Shown: piece by piece, positions 7,997 through 16,148 of the stretch
How the letters are laid out: every line of letters starts with the position of its first letter
How positions within the stretch are numbered: position 1 is the stretch's first letter
Assembly: GCA_035631315.1 (NCBI GenBank)
Contig: DASQIZ010000010.1
Location: forward strand, 1 to 64,000
Source of the DNA: 40CM-2-70-7 sp035631315
Lineage (GTDB): Bacteria; Gemmatimonadota; Gemmatimonadetes; Gemmatimonadales; GWC2-71-9
Direction of reading: 5' to 3'
Length of the DNA: 64,000 nt
Notes under the pieces: model-generated
The model's database searches: none
The model's input: the letters and a program-made list of their open reading frames with translations, nothing else
Told to the model about the DNA's origin: nothing
Translations under genes and position numbers: made by a program

Positions 7997-8464
7997 CTAG
8001 TTCCTGGTCATCTCCCAGTTGATCTGCAGCGAGTAGTGCCGGGCCGTCGACGAGTCCACGAAATCGCAGACCCCCGTTCCCGCATTCACCGCATCACGGG
8101 CGGCTGAGAGCTGACCCGTGTAGGCGCAGAGTGTGCCCGCGGTGAACTGCAGCCGGACATTGCTCACGGTCCCGTCCGTCACCAGTCCATGCCCCGTGTT
8201 GAAGAACTTCGTCGTCCCGTTCTTGCACACCCCCGACTGGACGTAATTCCCCGTGAACTTCGGACCATCCTGGGTGAACGTGTAGCTCCCCGTATCCGCG
8301 CAGGTGATCTGGAAGAGGTTGTCGGCGAGGGTCTCGGTGTACTGCCAGCCACCGTCGATGACGGCCGGTGCGGGAGGGTCGTCGACGTTCCTGCAGGAGA
8401 GGGCTGCCGCTACGGCGATGCCGCCGAGCCCGGCGCGGACAAGGTATCCGCAAACATGTCCCAT
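7997..8464 (-). CDS. Putative lipoprotein of unknown function
   Basis: 155 residues with an N-terminal hydrophobic segment ending AALSC, so Cys24 is a likely lipid anchor. The mature domain has six Cys residues that could form disulfides, and beta-rich wording (GGWQYTETLADNLFQITCAD, then SYTFTQDGPKFTGNY) resembling small lipocalin-like or META-like envelope domains. I cannot assign a family. It is divergent from the cupredoxin gene. Confidence 0.65.
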   Translation of the reverse strand: MGHVCGYLVRAGLGGIAVAAALSCRNVDDPPAPAVIDGGWQYTETLADNLFQITCADTGSYTFTQDGPKFTGNYVQSGVCKNGTTKFFNTGHGLVTDGTVSNVRLQFTAGTLCAYTGQLSAARDAVNAGTGVCDFVDSSTARHYSLQINWEMTRN

Positions 8465-8518
8465 TCCACTATGCTACGGCCTCCCGGTCCCACGTCAAGT
8501 TTGGTAGGTTCCGATGCC

Positions 8519-8878
8519 ATGGGTCGGACAATTCTCTTACTCGCCCTCGTGTCCGTTTCCGGCGTCACTTGTAGCGCGCCGTTCGCGGTCCCCACCACAC
8601 TCGTCGTCATCAATGACAGTTATCGGTTCGTGCCCGACACGATCACGGTCGACCGCGGAACAACCGTCGAGTGGAAAAATGAGAGCTCACAGTACCACGT
8701 CGTTCAGGGCGACACGACGGCTCCGGGGGGCCTGCAGGAGATGCCACTCGCGCCGGTCGGCGGCCAGAGCAGAGATTATCCGGAGACGCAATGGGACCTG
8801 ACGATGGGCGATCCCGGGGTCTACCCGTATCACTGCACACTCCATCTCCAGATGCATGGTGTGGTGATCGTCCGCTGA
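8519..8878 (+). CDS. Secreted cupredoxin (plastocyanin-like copper protein)
   Basis: 119 residues. A signal peptide is followed by a single cupredoxin domain. The type 1 copper ligands are visible: His60 in YHVVQ, then Cys106, His109 and Met112 in YHCTLHLQMHG. FVPDTITVDRGTTVEWKN is the usual first half of the fold. It is probably a periplasmic or membrane-tethered electron carrier. ATG 8519 was chosen because it places the signal peptide at the N-terminus; the frame is open upstream. Confidence 0.8.
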   Translation: MGRTILLLALVSVSGVTCSAPFAVPTTLVVINDSYRFVPDTITVDRGTTVEWKNESSQYHVVQGDTTAPGGLQEMPLAPVGGQSRDYPETQWDLTMGDPGVYPYHCTLHLQMHGVVIVR

Positions 8879-8898
8879 GGGCCGGCTCGTCGCGCTCC

Positions 8899-8927
8899 TT
8901 GTGTCCCCTTACACCCCTGGCTAAACT
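8899..8927 (+). promoter_or_regulatory. Sigma-70-type promoter for tRNA-Ser(GCU)
   Basis: TTGTGT (8899-8904) and TAAACT (8922-8927) are separated by exactly 17 bases and lie 27 bp upstream of the mature tRNA end. This is the expected layout for a strong stable-RNA promoter. It may also drive gltX, which starts 20 bp after the tRNA. Confidence 0.5.
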
Positions 8928-8953
8928 GCTCCCCTCGCTGGTGAAGTCTGTCG

Positions 8954-9044
<91 letters not shown>

Positions 9045-9063
9045 TTCTCACACCCGACACCCT

Positions 9064-10341
9064 TTGACGACTCGCGTCCGCTTCGCCCCATCGCCGACCG
9101 GATACCTCCACGTCGGCGGCGCCCGTACCGCCCTCTTCAACTGGCTCTATGCCCGCCATGTCGGCGGGCGATTCCTGCTACGGATCGAAGACACCGACAA
9201 GCAGCGGTCCACCGACGAGCATACGCAGGTCATCCTCGACGGCCTCACCTGGCTTGGTCTCGACTGGGACGAGGAGCCCATCTTCCAGGGCGCCCGCATC
9301 AAACGCCACCAGGAAGTCGCGGACAAGCTGCTGGCTGAAGGGAAAGCCTACAAAGACGAGGACGCCATCCGGCTCCGGATCCCCGAGGGCGAGATCGCCT
9401 GGGATGACGCGGTCCATGGCCGGATTTCGTTCCAGGGCGCCGACGTGAAGGACTTCGTCATCCTCCGCGCCGACCGCACACCGTTATACAACTTCGCGGT
9501 GGTCGTCGACGACGTGGACATGCAGATCACCCATGTCCTGCGCGGCGACGATCACATCTCGAACACGCCAAAACAGATCGCCGTGTATCGCGCGGTGGGG
9601 GCCGCCCAGCCCGTCTTCGGGCACGTGCCCATGATCAACGGGCCCGATGGGAAAAAGCTCTCCAAGCGCCACGGCGCCACCGCCGTCGGCGACTACCAGC
9701 ACCTCGGCATCCTCCCCGCCGCCATGCGCAATTTCCTCGCGCTCCTCGGCTGGAGCCCCGGCGGTGACCGCGAGATCATGACGCAGCGGGAGATGACCGA
9801 TCTCTTCTCGTTCGACGGGATCCAGTCCAAAGCCGCGGTCTTCGATACGACCAAGCTCGAGTGGATGAACGGCCAGTACCTGTCCGCCCTGCCCGCCGCG
9901 GAACTGTCGCCGCTCGTCATGCGGGAGCTCGAGAAGCTCGGGGCCACGGGCGCCCCGGACGCGATCGGGAAGGCCATTGGCGCGGTGAAGACCCGCTCCC
10001 GCACCATTCTGGACGTCGCCAAGCAGACGGCGGTGCGTCTCGACGCGAAGTTTGTGGAAGTCGATGAGAAGGCGAAGAAGGAGATCGCGAAGGACGAAGC
10101 CGGTTACCTCGGGTCTCTCAAGGCGAGCATCGAGGCCCTGCGCGGCGTCGACTGGACGCCCGAGAGTCTCGAAAAGGGCCTCCGCGAGCTCGCGGAGACG
10201 CGCGGCGTGCCCGCCGGCAAGATTTTCCAGCCGATCCGAATCGCCCTCACGGGCGGTACGGTGTCGGAACCGGTGAACGAGTTGCTGTTTGTGATCGGAA
10301 AAGAAAACGCGTTGAAGCGGCTGGCTGCGGCTACTGCGTGA
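9064..10341 (+). CDS. gltX: Glutamyl-tRNA synthetase, unusually short
   Basis: Charges tRNA-Glu with glutamate in the cytoplasm. The class I signatures are plain: FAPSPTGYLHVGGART (residues 7-22, the HIGH box) and KKLSKRHG (197-204, the KMSKS box), plus HVLRGDDHISNTPKQ. The start is TTG 9064, the only in-frame choice before the conserved N-terminus, with no Shine-Dalgarno. At 425 residues it is about 45 shorter than usual. The segment between AEGKAY (residues 91-96) and AIRLRIPEGE (101-110) lacks the Cys-containing zinc-ribbon stretch with its YDG-C-R motif. The rest is collinear with the family. It sits 20 bp downstream of tRNA-Ser(GCU) and may share its promoter. Confidence 0.95.
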   Translation: MTTRVRFAPSPTGYLHVGGARTALFNWLYARHVGGRFLLRIEDTDKQRSTDEHTQVILDGLTWLGLDWDEEPIFQGARIKRHQEVADKLLAEGKAYKDEDAIRLRIPEGEIAWDDAVHGRISFQGADVKDFVILRADRTPLYNFAVVVDDVDMQITHVLRGDDHISNTPKQIAVYRAVGAAQPVFGHVPMINGPDGKKLSKRHGATAVGDYQHLGILPAAMRNFLALLGWSPGGDREIMTQREMTDLFSFDGIQSKAAVFDTTKLEWMNGQYLSALPAAELSPLVMRELEKLGATGAPDAIGKAIGAVKTRSRTILDVAKQTAVRLDAKFVEVDEKAKKEIAKDEAGYLGSLKASIEALRGVDWTPESLEKGLRELAETRGVPAGKIFQPIRIALTGGTVSEPVNELLFVIGKENALKRLAAATA

Positions 10342-11110
10342 CCGTCGTGTCCTTCTTGAGCCCCTTCTGCCGCTCCGCGAAGTCGTGCTCCGCCTGCTTC
10401 CGTTCCCGCAATTCGTGCACGTACCGCCGGAAATCCGCGAGCGTCTGCGTCCGCATCGCTGAATAGAGCAGGTCCTGCCGCATCATCTCGAGCTGCCGGG
10501 ACCGCCGGTACTCGTCGTAGTTCCCCTCCGGCAATCTGATCGGCAGGAGCGCCAGAGCCGCGGTGGGAATCGCGATCCCGGCGACATGGATGTACTGCGA
10601 ATCGATGCCGAACTCCTTCCCCGCCACCTCCGTGGTCCACGAGGGCTTCCGCGTCTGGCCGCGCTGCTCGTCGAGGATCACGTTGAGGGAGTCCACCATC
10701 GCCTTGAGCCGCTGCACCACGGGCCGGTCGCGCGCCAGCGTGTCGTTGTACATCACGTCCGCCACGTCGCCCGGCAGCGGCGGCCGCGGCGCGACCCAGA
10801 GTACGCCGCTCCCCAGTTGGGGTATCGGAAGTCCTCGGGACTCCCGCGGCGGTCCGCTGGTGGTTTCCGGAACCGCCGCCACGCTCGCCGGCGTCTGCAA
10901 CTTGGGCGCGGGCGCCTGGACGGGAGCCGGTGGCTGAGGACGCGCCGCCCCGTAGCCGCCCTGCGGTGCCGACCGCTGGAAGGTCCCGGCATACGCGGGG
11001 CTGGGGCGGTCCAGCGGAATGATCGTGATGACGTCGGGCTGCGTCCTGTGCGCGAAGGGCATGGTGATGAGCACCACGATCGCCACCACGTGAATCGCGA
11101 TGGCGATCAT
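10331..11110 (-). CDS. Membrane-anchored protein with a proline-rich linker, function unknown
   Basis: 259 residues from ATG 11110. One transmembrane helix at the very N-terminus (MIAIAIHVVAIVVLITMPF) is followed by a periplasmic Pro/Ala/Gln-rich linker and a C-terminal Arg/Glu-rich region predicted to be helical. The layout recalls TonB-like or cell-division anchors, but no conserved domain is recognisable. A few codons upstream of the ATG (ending RISTGW) look like natural cytoplasmic residues, so an earlier GTG inside the aminotransferase gene may be the true start. It is the last gene of the long minus-strand run and overlaps the 3' end of gltX by 11 bp. Confidence 0.6.
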   Translation of the reverse strand: MIAIAIHVVAIVVLITMPFAHRTQPDVITIIPLDRPSPAYAGTFQRSAPQGGYGAARPQPPAPVQAPAPKLQTPASVAAVPETTSGPPRESRGLPIPQLGSGVLWVAPRPPLPGDVADVMYNDTLARDRPVVQRLKAMVDSLNVILDEQRGQTRKPSWTTEVAGKEFGIDSQYIHVAGIAIPTAALALLPIRLPEGNYDEYRRSRQLEMMRQDLLYSAMRTQTLADFRRYVHELRERKQAEHDFAERQKGLKKDTTVTQ

Positions 11111-11150
11111 CCACCCGGTGGAGATCCGGGCGAGGGGTCCCCGCTCGCGG

Positions 11151-12320
11151 TCAAACAGCGGCGAGCACCTTCCCCAACCGCTCGGCACCCTCGAGCAGTC
11201 GCGGGGTGTTGGTCGTGAGCGCGATCCGGAAGAATCCCTCGGCACCCGCACCAAAAGCGGACCCGGGAAGCGTCACGACGCCGACGTCCTCGAGCGCCCG
11301 CTTCTGGAAGGTGGCCGAGGGCAGACCGTCGGGGAGCGGGAGCCAGAGATACATCGTCGCCTTCGGGGTCTCACAATCGAAACCTTGAGCCGCCAAGGCC
11401 TGCACCATCGCGTCCCGGCGTTCCTGGAACTGGCGCACGTACCCGCTCGAAATCTCCTCCGACCGCTCGAGCACCGCGGCGCCTGCCGCCTGCACCGGCA
11501 AAAAGATCCCCGTATCGACGTAGTTCTTCACCTTGGCGAGCGCGGTGATGAGCTCCTTCTTCCCCACCGCCCAGCCGAGCCGCCAGCCGGTCATGCAGAA
11601 CGACTTCGACACCGAGTGAAATTCCACCGCGATGTCTCGCGCGCCCGGAATTTCGAAGATGCTGGGCGCCACATATCCGTCGAACGTGACGTCCACGTAC
11701 GGATTGTCGTACGCGATCACGATGCCGTGCGTGAGACAGAACCGGACGGTGCGCTCGAGATAGTCCCGGGGCGCAATCGCGGCCGTCGGATTGTTGGGAT
11801 AATTGAGGAACACCATCTTCGCGCGCTTCACCATGTCCGGCGAAACCTCCTCCATCTCGAGGAGGAAGTTGGTCCGCGGAGTGAGCGGCACGAGGTGCGG
11901 GGTGCCGAGGGCCAGGACGGTGCCGCCATGGTAAACGGCGTAGCCAGGCTCAGGCACGATCGCCACGTCGCCTGGATCAACCAGCGCCATCGTCAGATGC
12001 GCGATGCCCTCCTTCGATCCCATCAGCGGATGCAGCTCGGCGTACGGGTCGAACTTCTGGCCGAAGCGCCGCTCCATGTACGCGGCAGCGGCCTCACGGA
12101 ACGCCGGCAGCCCGATCTGAAAGGCGTACCGGCTCATCTTGGGATCCTGCGCTGCCCGGGCCAGCGTATCGATGGCGATGTGCGGGGCCGGAAAATCCGC
12201 GTCCCCCGCACCGAGATCGATCACGTCGACCCCCTGCTCCAGCAGCCGCTTCTTGATGGCCGGAATCTGGGCCATCGGGTAGCCGGGGAGGGTCGCGATC
12301 CGTTTGCTCAATTCTTTCAT
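11151..12320 (-). CDS. Class I/II aminotransferase, LL-diaminopimelate aminotransferase-like
   Basis: A 389-residue fold-type I PLP enzyme. Visible marks are DLGAGDADFPAP near the N-terminus, FLNYPNNPTAA (substrate/PLP contact), YDNPYVD, the PLP lysine in SVSKSFCMTGWRLGW, and a C-terminal FFRIALT Arg motif. Overall it fits the DapL-type group that makes LL-diaminopimelate from tetrahydrodipicolinate in one step, supplying lysine and peptidoglycan precursors. Related alanine/aspartate aminotransferases share these motifs, so the substrate is not certain. It lies 31 bp after the helicase gene in the same direction. Confidence 0.8.
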   Translation of the reverse strand: MKELSKRIATLPGYPMAQIPAIKKRLLEQGVDVIDLGAGDADFPAPHIAIDTLARAAQDPKMSRYAFQIGLPAFREAAAAYMERRFGQKFDPYAELHPLMGSKEGIAHLTMALVDPGDVAIVPEPGYAVYHGGTVLALGTPHLVPLTPRTNFLLEMEEVSPDMVKRAKMVFLNYPNNPTAAIAPRDYLERTVRFCLTHGIVIAYDNPYVDVTFDGYVAPSIFEIPGARDIAVEFHSVSKSFCMTGWRLGWAVGKKELITALAKVKNYVDTGIFLPVQAAGAAVLERSEEISSGYVRQFQERRDAMVQALAAQGFDCETPKATMYLWLPLPDGLPSATFQKRALEDVGVVTLPGSAFGAGAEGFFRIALTTNTPRLLEGAERLGKVLAAV

Positions 12321-12351
12321 GCCGGGAATCTACCCCTCGGAGACCTTCGTT

Positions 12352-14850
12352 TCACACCGGCTCGCCGATGCCATGGCGGGCGAAGAACTCCTCGCACTCG
12401 TCCCGGACATCAGGCCAATTCCCCACGGCCCGCGCCGCGGCCGGCAGCCCTTCCAGCAGGAGCGGACCGTAACGTTTCGTGACGACGCGCCGGTCCAGCA
12501 GAAGTACGGCTCCGACGTCCGACCTGCTGCGAATGAGCCGGCCGAATCCCTGCTTCAGCTTGAGCGCCGCATGCGGGATCAGGTAATGCGTGAACCCATC
12601 CACGCCCATTTCGGCCAATCGCTCGAGGCGGGCCGCGGTGAGCGGTTCCGACGGTACTTTGAAGGGCAGCTTGGCAAGAATGAGCGCCCGCAACGCGCGC
12701 CCCGGCACATCTACCCCCTCCCAGAACGAATCGGTTCCGAGTAGGACCGCCGAACCCGATTCCCGGAAGCGCCGGAGGAGCTGGTCGCGCGGCGCTTCGC
12801 CCTGCACGAGGAGTGGCCAGCGAGCCCCCACATCCCCACGCACCGCCTCGGCCGTTCTCCGGAGCGCGCCATGACTCGTGAAGAGACAGAACACGCCCCC
12901 ATCGGACGCGCGGGCGACTTCGAGTAATACCCGCGCCACCGCGGCATCGTGCCCCGCTTCGTTGTCGCGCGGCTCGGGGAGATCGGTGGGAATGCCGAGC
13001 ACACACTGGGACCCGAAGTCGAACGGCGAATCGAGCACCTCGCGCACCACCACGCGCGACGGCGGCAGGTCGAGACCCAGCCGCTCTTCGAGGAAGGTGA
13101 ACTCCCCACCAGCCGCCAGGGTCGCCGACGTGAGCACCACCGTTTCCACACGATCGAACAGCGCGTCCTTCAGGATCGGCGCGAGATCGAGTGGGACGGC
13201 CGAGAGGCCGAGATTCGTCTGCCGCCGGCCCTTCCGCTCGATCCACCGGACGGCCGGTGGACCACCCGGCGCCGGCTTGAGCGCCGCAGTCAGGCCCGCG
13301 GCCGCGGACTCGAGCCGCCGCACCACCGCGCGCATCTCGGCAATGAGCTGACCGCCACGCTCGCTCCGGTCGTCGAGCGAGAGCCGGTCGGCAATCGACT
13401 CGACCCCGTCGCGCAGCTGGCTGAAGGCAAGCAGGACATTTTCGAGCGCGATACCGAGCCCCTCCGTCCACACCCCGTCCTTCGCGAACTCCTCGGTGAG
13501 CCGGAGCACCGGCTCCGTCAGCCTGCGGTCGAGGAGCACGAACAGCTCCTCCGTTCCTCGGCGCGCGCCGCGGAGCGAATCGAGCAGGCGCCGCTGGATG
13601 AGATCGCGGCCCTTGGCATCGAGGGGCGAATCGTCCCGCTGCGTCAGCTCACGGGCGAGGGTGGGCAGGAGACCGCGCCCATTCCGTTCGAACCGTCCGA
13701 GCAGACGGGTGATCCCCACCTGACTCACCTGCGCGCCCAGGTGCGCCGCCGATACGTCTTCGAGATGGTGGGCTTCGTCGATGATCAGCCGTCGATAGGG
13801 CGGCAGGACGGCGGCGTCCACCCAATTGTCCGATGCCATCCGTACGGCGAGATCCGACGCCAACAGATGGTGATTCACCACCACCACGTCCGCCTCGGCC
13901 GCCGCGCGCCGGGCGCGGAACACGAAACATCGGTCGAAGAACGGACACTTGAGCCGGGTACAGAGATCGGACTCTGCAGCCACGGCGTCCCACACTTCGT
14001 CCGACGGCTCGTCGGCCAGGTCGGAGAGCGACCCGTCCGCCGAGTGCGCAGCCCACTCCGCGAGTCGCTGCAGCTCGGACGCCCGTTCGTCCTCGAAGAG
14101 CGAATCGGGAACCGCGCGGGCCTGTTCGAGACGCGCGAGACACAGGTAGTTCCGCCACCCCTTGAGGAGCGCGAACGTCGGCGTGTGATCGCCCGTGGCA
14201 AGGGCGCGCGCCAGAATGGGGAGATCCTTCCCGACCAATTGCTCCTGAAGATTGATGGTGTTGGTCGAGACGACGGTTCGTTCCGAGTTATCACGGGCCC
14301 AGACCAGGGCCGGCACGAGATAGGCGAACGACTTGCCGACGCCGGTGCCGGCCTCGAGCAGCGCCACGCCGCCGCCGTTGTACGTGTCGGCGATGTAGGC
14401 CGCCATGTCCCGTTGGCTGGGCCGGTCTTCGAAGCCGCCGAGGGCCTTCCCCACAGCTCCGTCCTGGTCGAGCATCCCGGCGATCTCCGGCGCATCCAGG
14501 ACCACCTGGGGGCGGGCGCGGGGACACTCGACCACCACATACAGCTCGGTCACTTCGTTGTCGACGATCCCGAACCCCACCCCCGCGTCGTGCAGCTGGG
14601 CGGCAACCGTCAAGTCGGCGGTGGAGGGATCGAGCCGGCCGCTGGGATGATTGTGGAGGAGCATCTCGCCGCGGGCCGCGACCCCCGGAAGGGCCAACAC
14701 GGCGTCCACGGTGCCCCGCGCGACCGCGCGGACATCCACGAGGTCACCATCTCCATCGAGGCGGGCAACGAAGCTGACCTCGCGGCCCCCCGCGCGGGCA
14801 ATCTCCTCCCGAAGCACCGCCCGCGCTTCCGGGGACAGGCGCTCGATCAC
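12352..14850 (-). CDS. DinG-type DNA helicase with N-terminal JAB/RadC-like domain
   Basis: An 832-residue fusion. Residues 1-115 form a JAB/MPN domain like that of RadC: Glu24, then HNHPSG (His66, His68, Ser70) and Asp79 in a JAMM-type layout. From about 140 it is a superfamily 2 XPD/DinG helicase: Walker A EAGTGVGKS (Lys173), then NYLC followed by CTRLKCPFFDRC. These four Cys (C-x4-C-x5-C after a distant first Cys) match the DinG iron-sulfur site. The DEAH box IDEAHHLED and the C-terminal motifs FWEGVDVPG and QGFGRLIRS follow. It is likely to unwind DNA or R-loop structures 5' to 3'. It starts at GTG 14850, overlapping the preceding stop by 4 bases. Confidence 0.88.
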   Translation of the reverse strand: MIERLSPEARAVLREEIARAGGREVSFVARLDGDGDLVDVRAVARGTVDAVLALPGVAARGEMLLHNHPSGRLDPSTADLTVAAQLHDAGVGFGIVDNEVTELYVVVECPRARPQVVLDAPEIAGMLDQDGAVGKALGGFEDRPSQRDMAAYIADTYNGGGVALLEAGTGVGKSFAYLVPALVWARDNSERTVVSTNTINLQEQLVGKDLPILARALATGDHTPTFALLKGWRNYLCLARLEQARAVPDSLFEDERASELQRLAEWAAHSADGSLSDLADEPSDEVWDAVAAESDLCTRLKCPFFDRCFVFRARRAAAEADVVVVNHHLLASDLAVRMASDNWVDAAVLPPYRRLIIDEAHHLEDVSAAHLGAQVSQVGITRLLGRFERNGRGLLPTLARELTQRDDSPLDAKGRDLIQRRLLDSLRGARRGTEELFVLLDRRLTEPVLRLTEEFAKDGVWTEGLGIALENVLLAFSQLRDGVESIADRLSLDDRSERGGQLIAEMRAVVRRLESAAAGLTAALKPAPGGPPAVRWIERKGRRQTNLGLSAVPLDLAPILKDALFDRVETVVLTSATLAAGGEFTFLEERLGLDLPPSRVVVREVLDSPFDFGSQCVLGIPTDLPEPRDNEAGHDAAVARVLLEVARASDGGVFCLFTSHGALRRTAEAVRGDVGARWPLLVQGEAPRDQLLRRFRESGSAVLLGTDSFWEGVDVPGRALRALILAKLPFKVPSEPLTAARLERLAEMGVDGFTHYLIPHAALKLKQGFGRLIRSRSDVGAVLLLDRRVVTKRYGPLLLEGLPAAARAVGNWPDVRDECEEFFARHGIGEPV

Positions 14851-16148
14851 GTCTTGATCTCCCGCTTCTTGGCCGCGGGAAACAGCACGTTGTTGAGAAT
14901 CAGGCGATAGCCCGGTGAATGCGGATGCAGGGAGAGATCGGTCGGCGGGTCACCCACCTGGTGCTGCGGATCCTCCGGATCGTGGCCCCCGAAAAACGTC
15001 CACGTCCCCTTCCCCAGATCCCCGTGGATGTACTTCACCCAGGGCGCCCCCTGCTCGTCGGCGAGAACGATGTCGGCCGGCTTGAGGCGCTCGCGGACAA
15101 AGCTGGTGGTCAGGCCGTAGAAGTCGGGAATGACCTGCCGGTGGTTCTGCACCAGCATGGTGGGCACGGGATCGACCTTGGCACTGAAGCCGAAGATCGT
15201 GAAAGCGCCGAGAGGCTGCCGGTGACCGGGGTTGTTGACCTGATGGCCGTCGATGTCGGAGAACGACGCGATGGTCGGCGACTGCTCGACGTGCCCGCCC
15301 GTGAATGCGAAGGTCTTGCTCCAGTCGAGCTTCGCGTCGGCGTCGGGGTCAACCGGGGTGCCATCCGCGAACGCCGCCGCGATGTCCACCGTCTCAGCCG
15401 CCAGCGCGAGGTCGATGGTCTCCGTGGCCGTGCACATCGCGAACAGGAACCCTCCGCCGTCGACGTAATCCCGCATCCCGCGGGCCACGCCCTTCTTGAG
15501 CGCAGGCACGTTGGGGAACCCGAAGTCGCGCGCCACCGCTGTATTGTGGCTGACCATGTCGGCCAACCAGGGCGCACCCTGATATAGAAGATAAAATTTC
15601 GAGTACTGACCGGTGAAATCCTCGTGATGGAGGTGGAGCCAGTCATACTGCTTGAGCTTGCCGCTGAGCACCTCGGGGTCCCACACCTTCTCGAACGGAA
15701 TACCGGCGTATTGCAGGACCATCGTCACCGCATCGTCCCACGGAGCGGCAAAGGGCGGGACGTACACCGCCACCTTGGGGGCCCGCTCGAGCTGCACGGT
15801 ATCCATGTTGCCCGCTGCGATCTCACCCCTGATGTTCGCGACCGCGCCGTCATCAACCGGCGTGACCGCGACTCCCGTCAGCGCCGCATCGCGCCGAATG
15901 GCATCGACGTCGGGCAACAGAAACGACCCACCGCGGTAGTTGAGGAACCACTCGACCTTTCCGCCCGCCTGAATCGCCCGGTAGGTGACGCCGTACGCCT
16001 TCAGGTGATCGCTCTGGACGTCATCCATCGGGACGAGCAAGGAAGAGTCGGCGTCGCGACCGAGGAGCCGTCCAACGGGAAGAAGACCTGCGAGTCGGGT
16101 GCCGACGAGCCAGCGGGTGGCTGACCCTACGAAGCCGCGGCGATTCAC
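14847..16148 (-). CDS. Tat-exported protein of unknown function
   Basis: 433 residues. The N-terminus NRRGFVG followed by a hydrophobic stretch fits a twin-arginine signal. The mature protein begins LVPMDDVQSDHLKAYGVTYRAI and contains PKVAVYVPPFAAPWDDAV and DYVDGGGFLFAMCTATETID. The last resembles a glutamine-amidotransferase-like turn, so a GATase1-like fold is possible, as in the nearby DUF4159 protein. It ends YRLILNNVLFPA. Relatives are sometimes labelled asparagine synthetase B, but neither domain of that enzyme is present. It is joined to both neighbours by 4-base overlaps. Confidence 0.65.
   Translation of the reverse strand: MNRRGFVGSATRWLVGTRLAGLLPVGRLLGRDADSSLLVPMDDVQSDHLKAYGVTYRAIQAGGKVEWFLNYRGGSFLLPDVDAIRRDAALTGVAVTPVDDGAVANIRGEIAAGNMDTVQLERAPKVAVYVPPFAAPWDDAVTMVLQYAGIPFEKVWDPEVLSGKLKQYDWLHLHHEDFTGQYSKFYLLYQGAPWLADMVSHNTAVARDFGFPNVPALKKGVARGMRDYVDGGGFLFAMCTATETIDLALAAETVDIAAAFADGTPVDPDADAKLDWSKTFAFTGGHVEQSPTIASFSDIDGHQVNNPGHRQPLGAFTIFGFSAKVDPVPTMLVQNHRQVIPDFYGLTTSFVRERLKPADIVLADEQGAPWVKYIHGDLGKGTWTFFGGHDPEDPQHQVGDPPTDLSLHPHSPGYRLILNNVLFPAAKKREIKT

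Noticed and set aside
12949..14910. Long open plus-strand frame (653 codons) opposite the JAB-DinG helicase
   Set aside because: Its product is Arg/Glu/His-rich without motifs and it lies exactly antisense to a gene with all helicase motifs; long shadow frames are expected at this GC content.
14847..16148. Label as asparagine synthetase B
   Set aside because: The protein has a Tat signal and neither an N-terminal Ntn glutaminase nor an ATP-pyrophosphatase synthetase domain.
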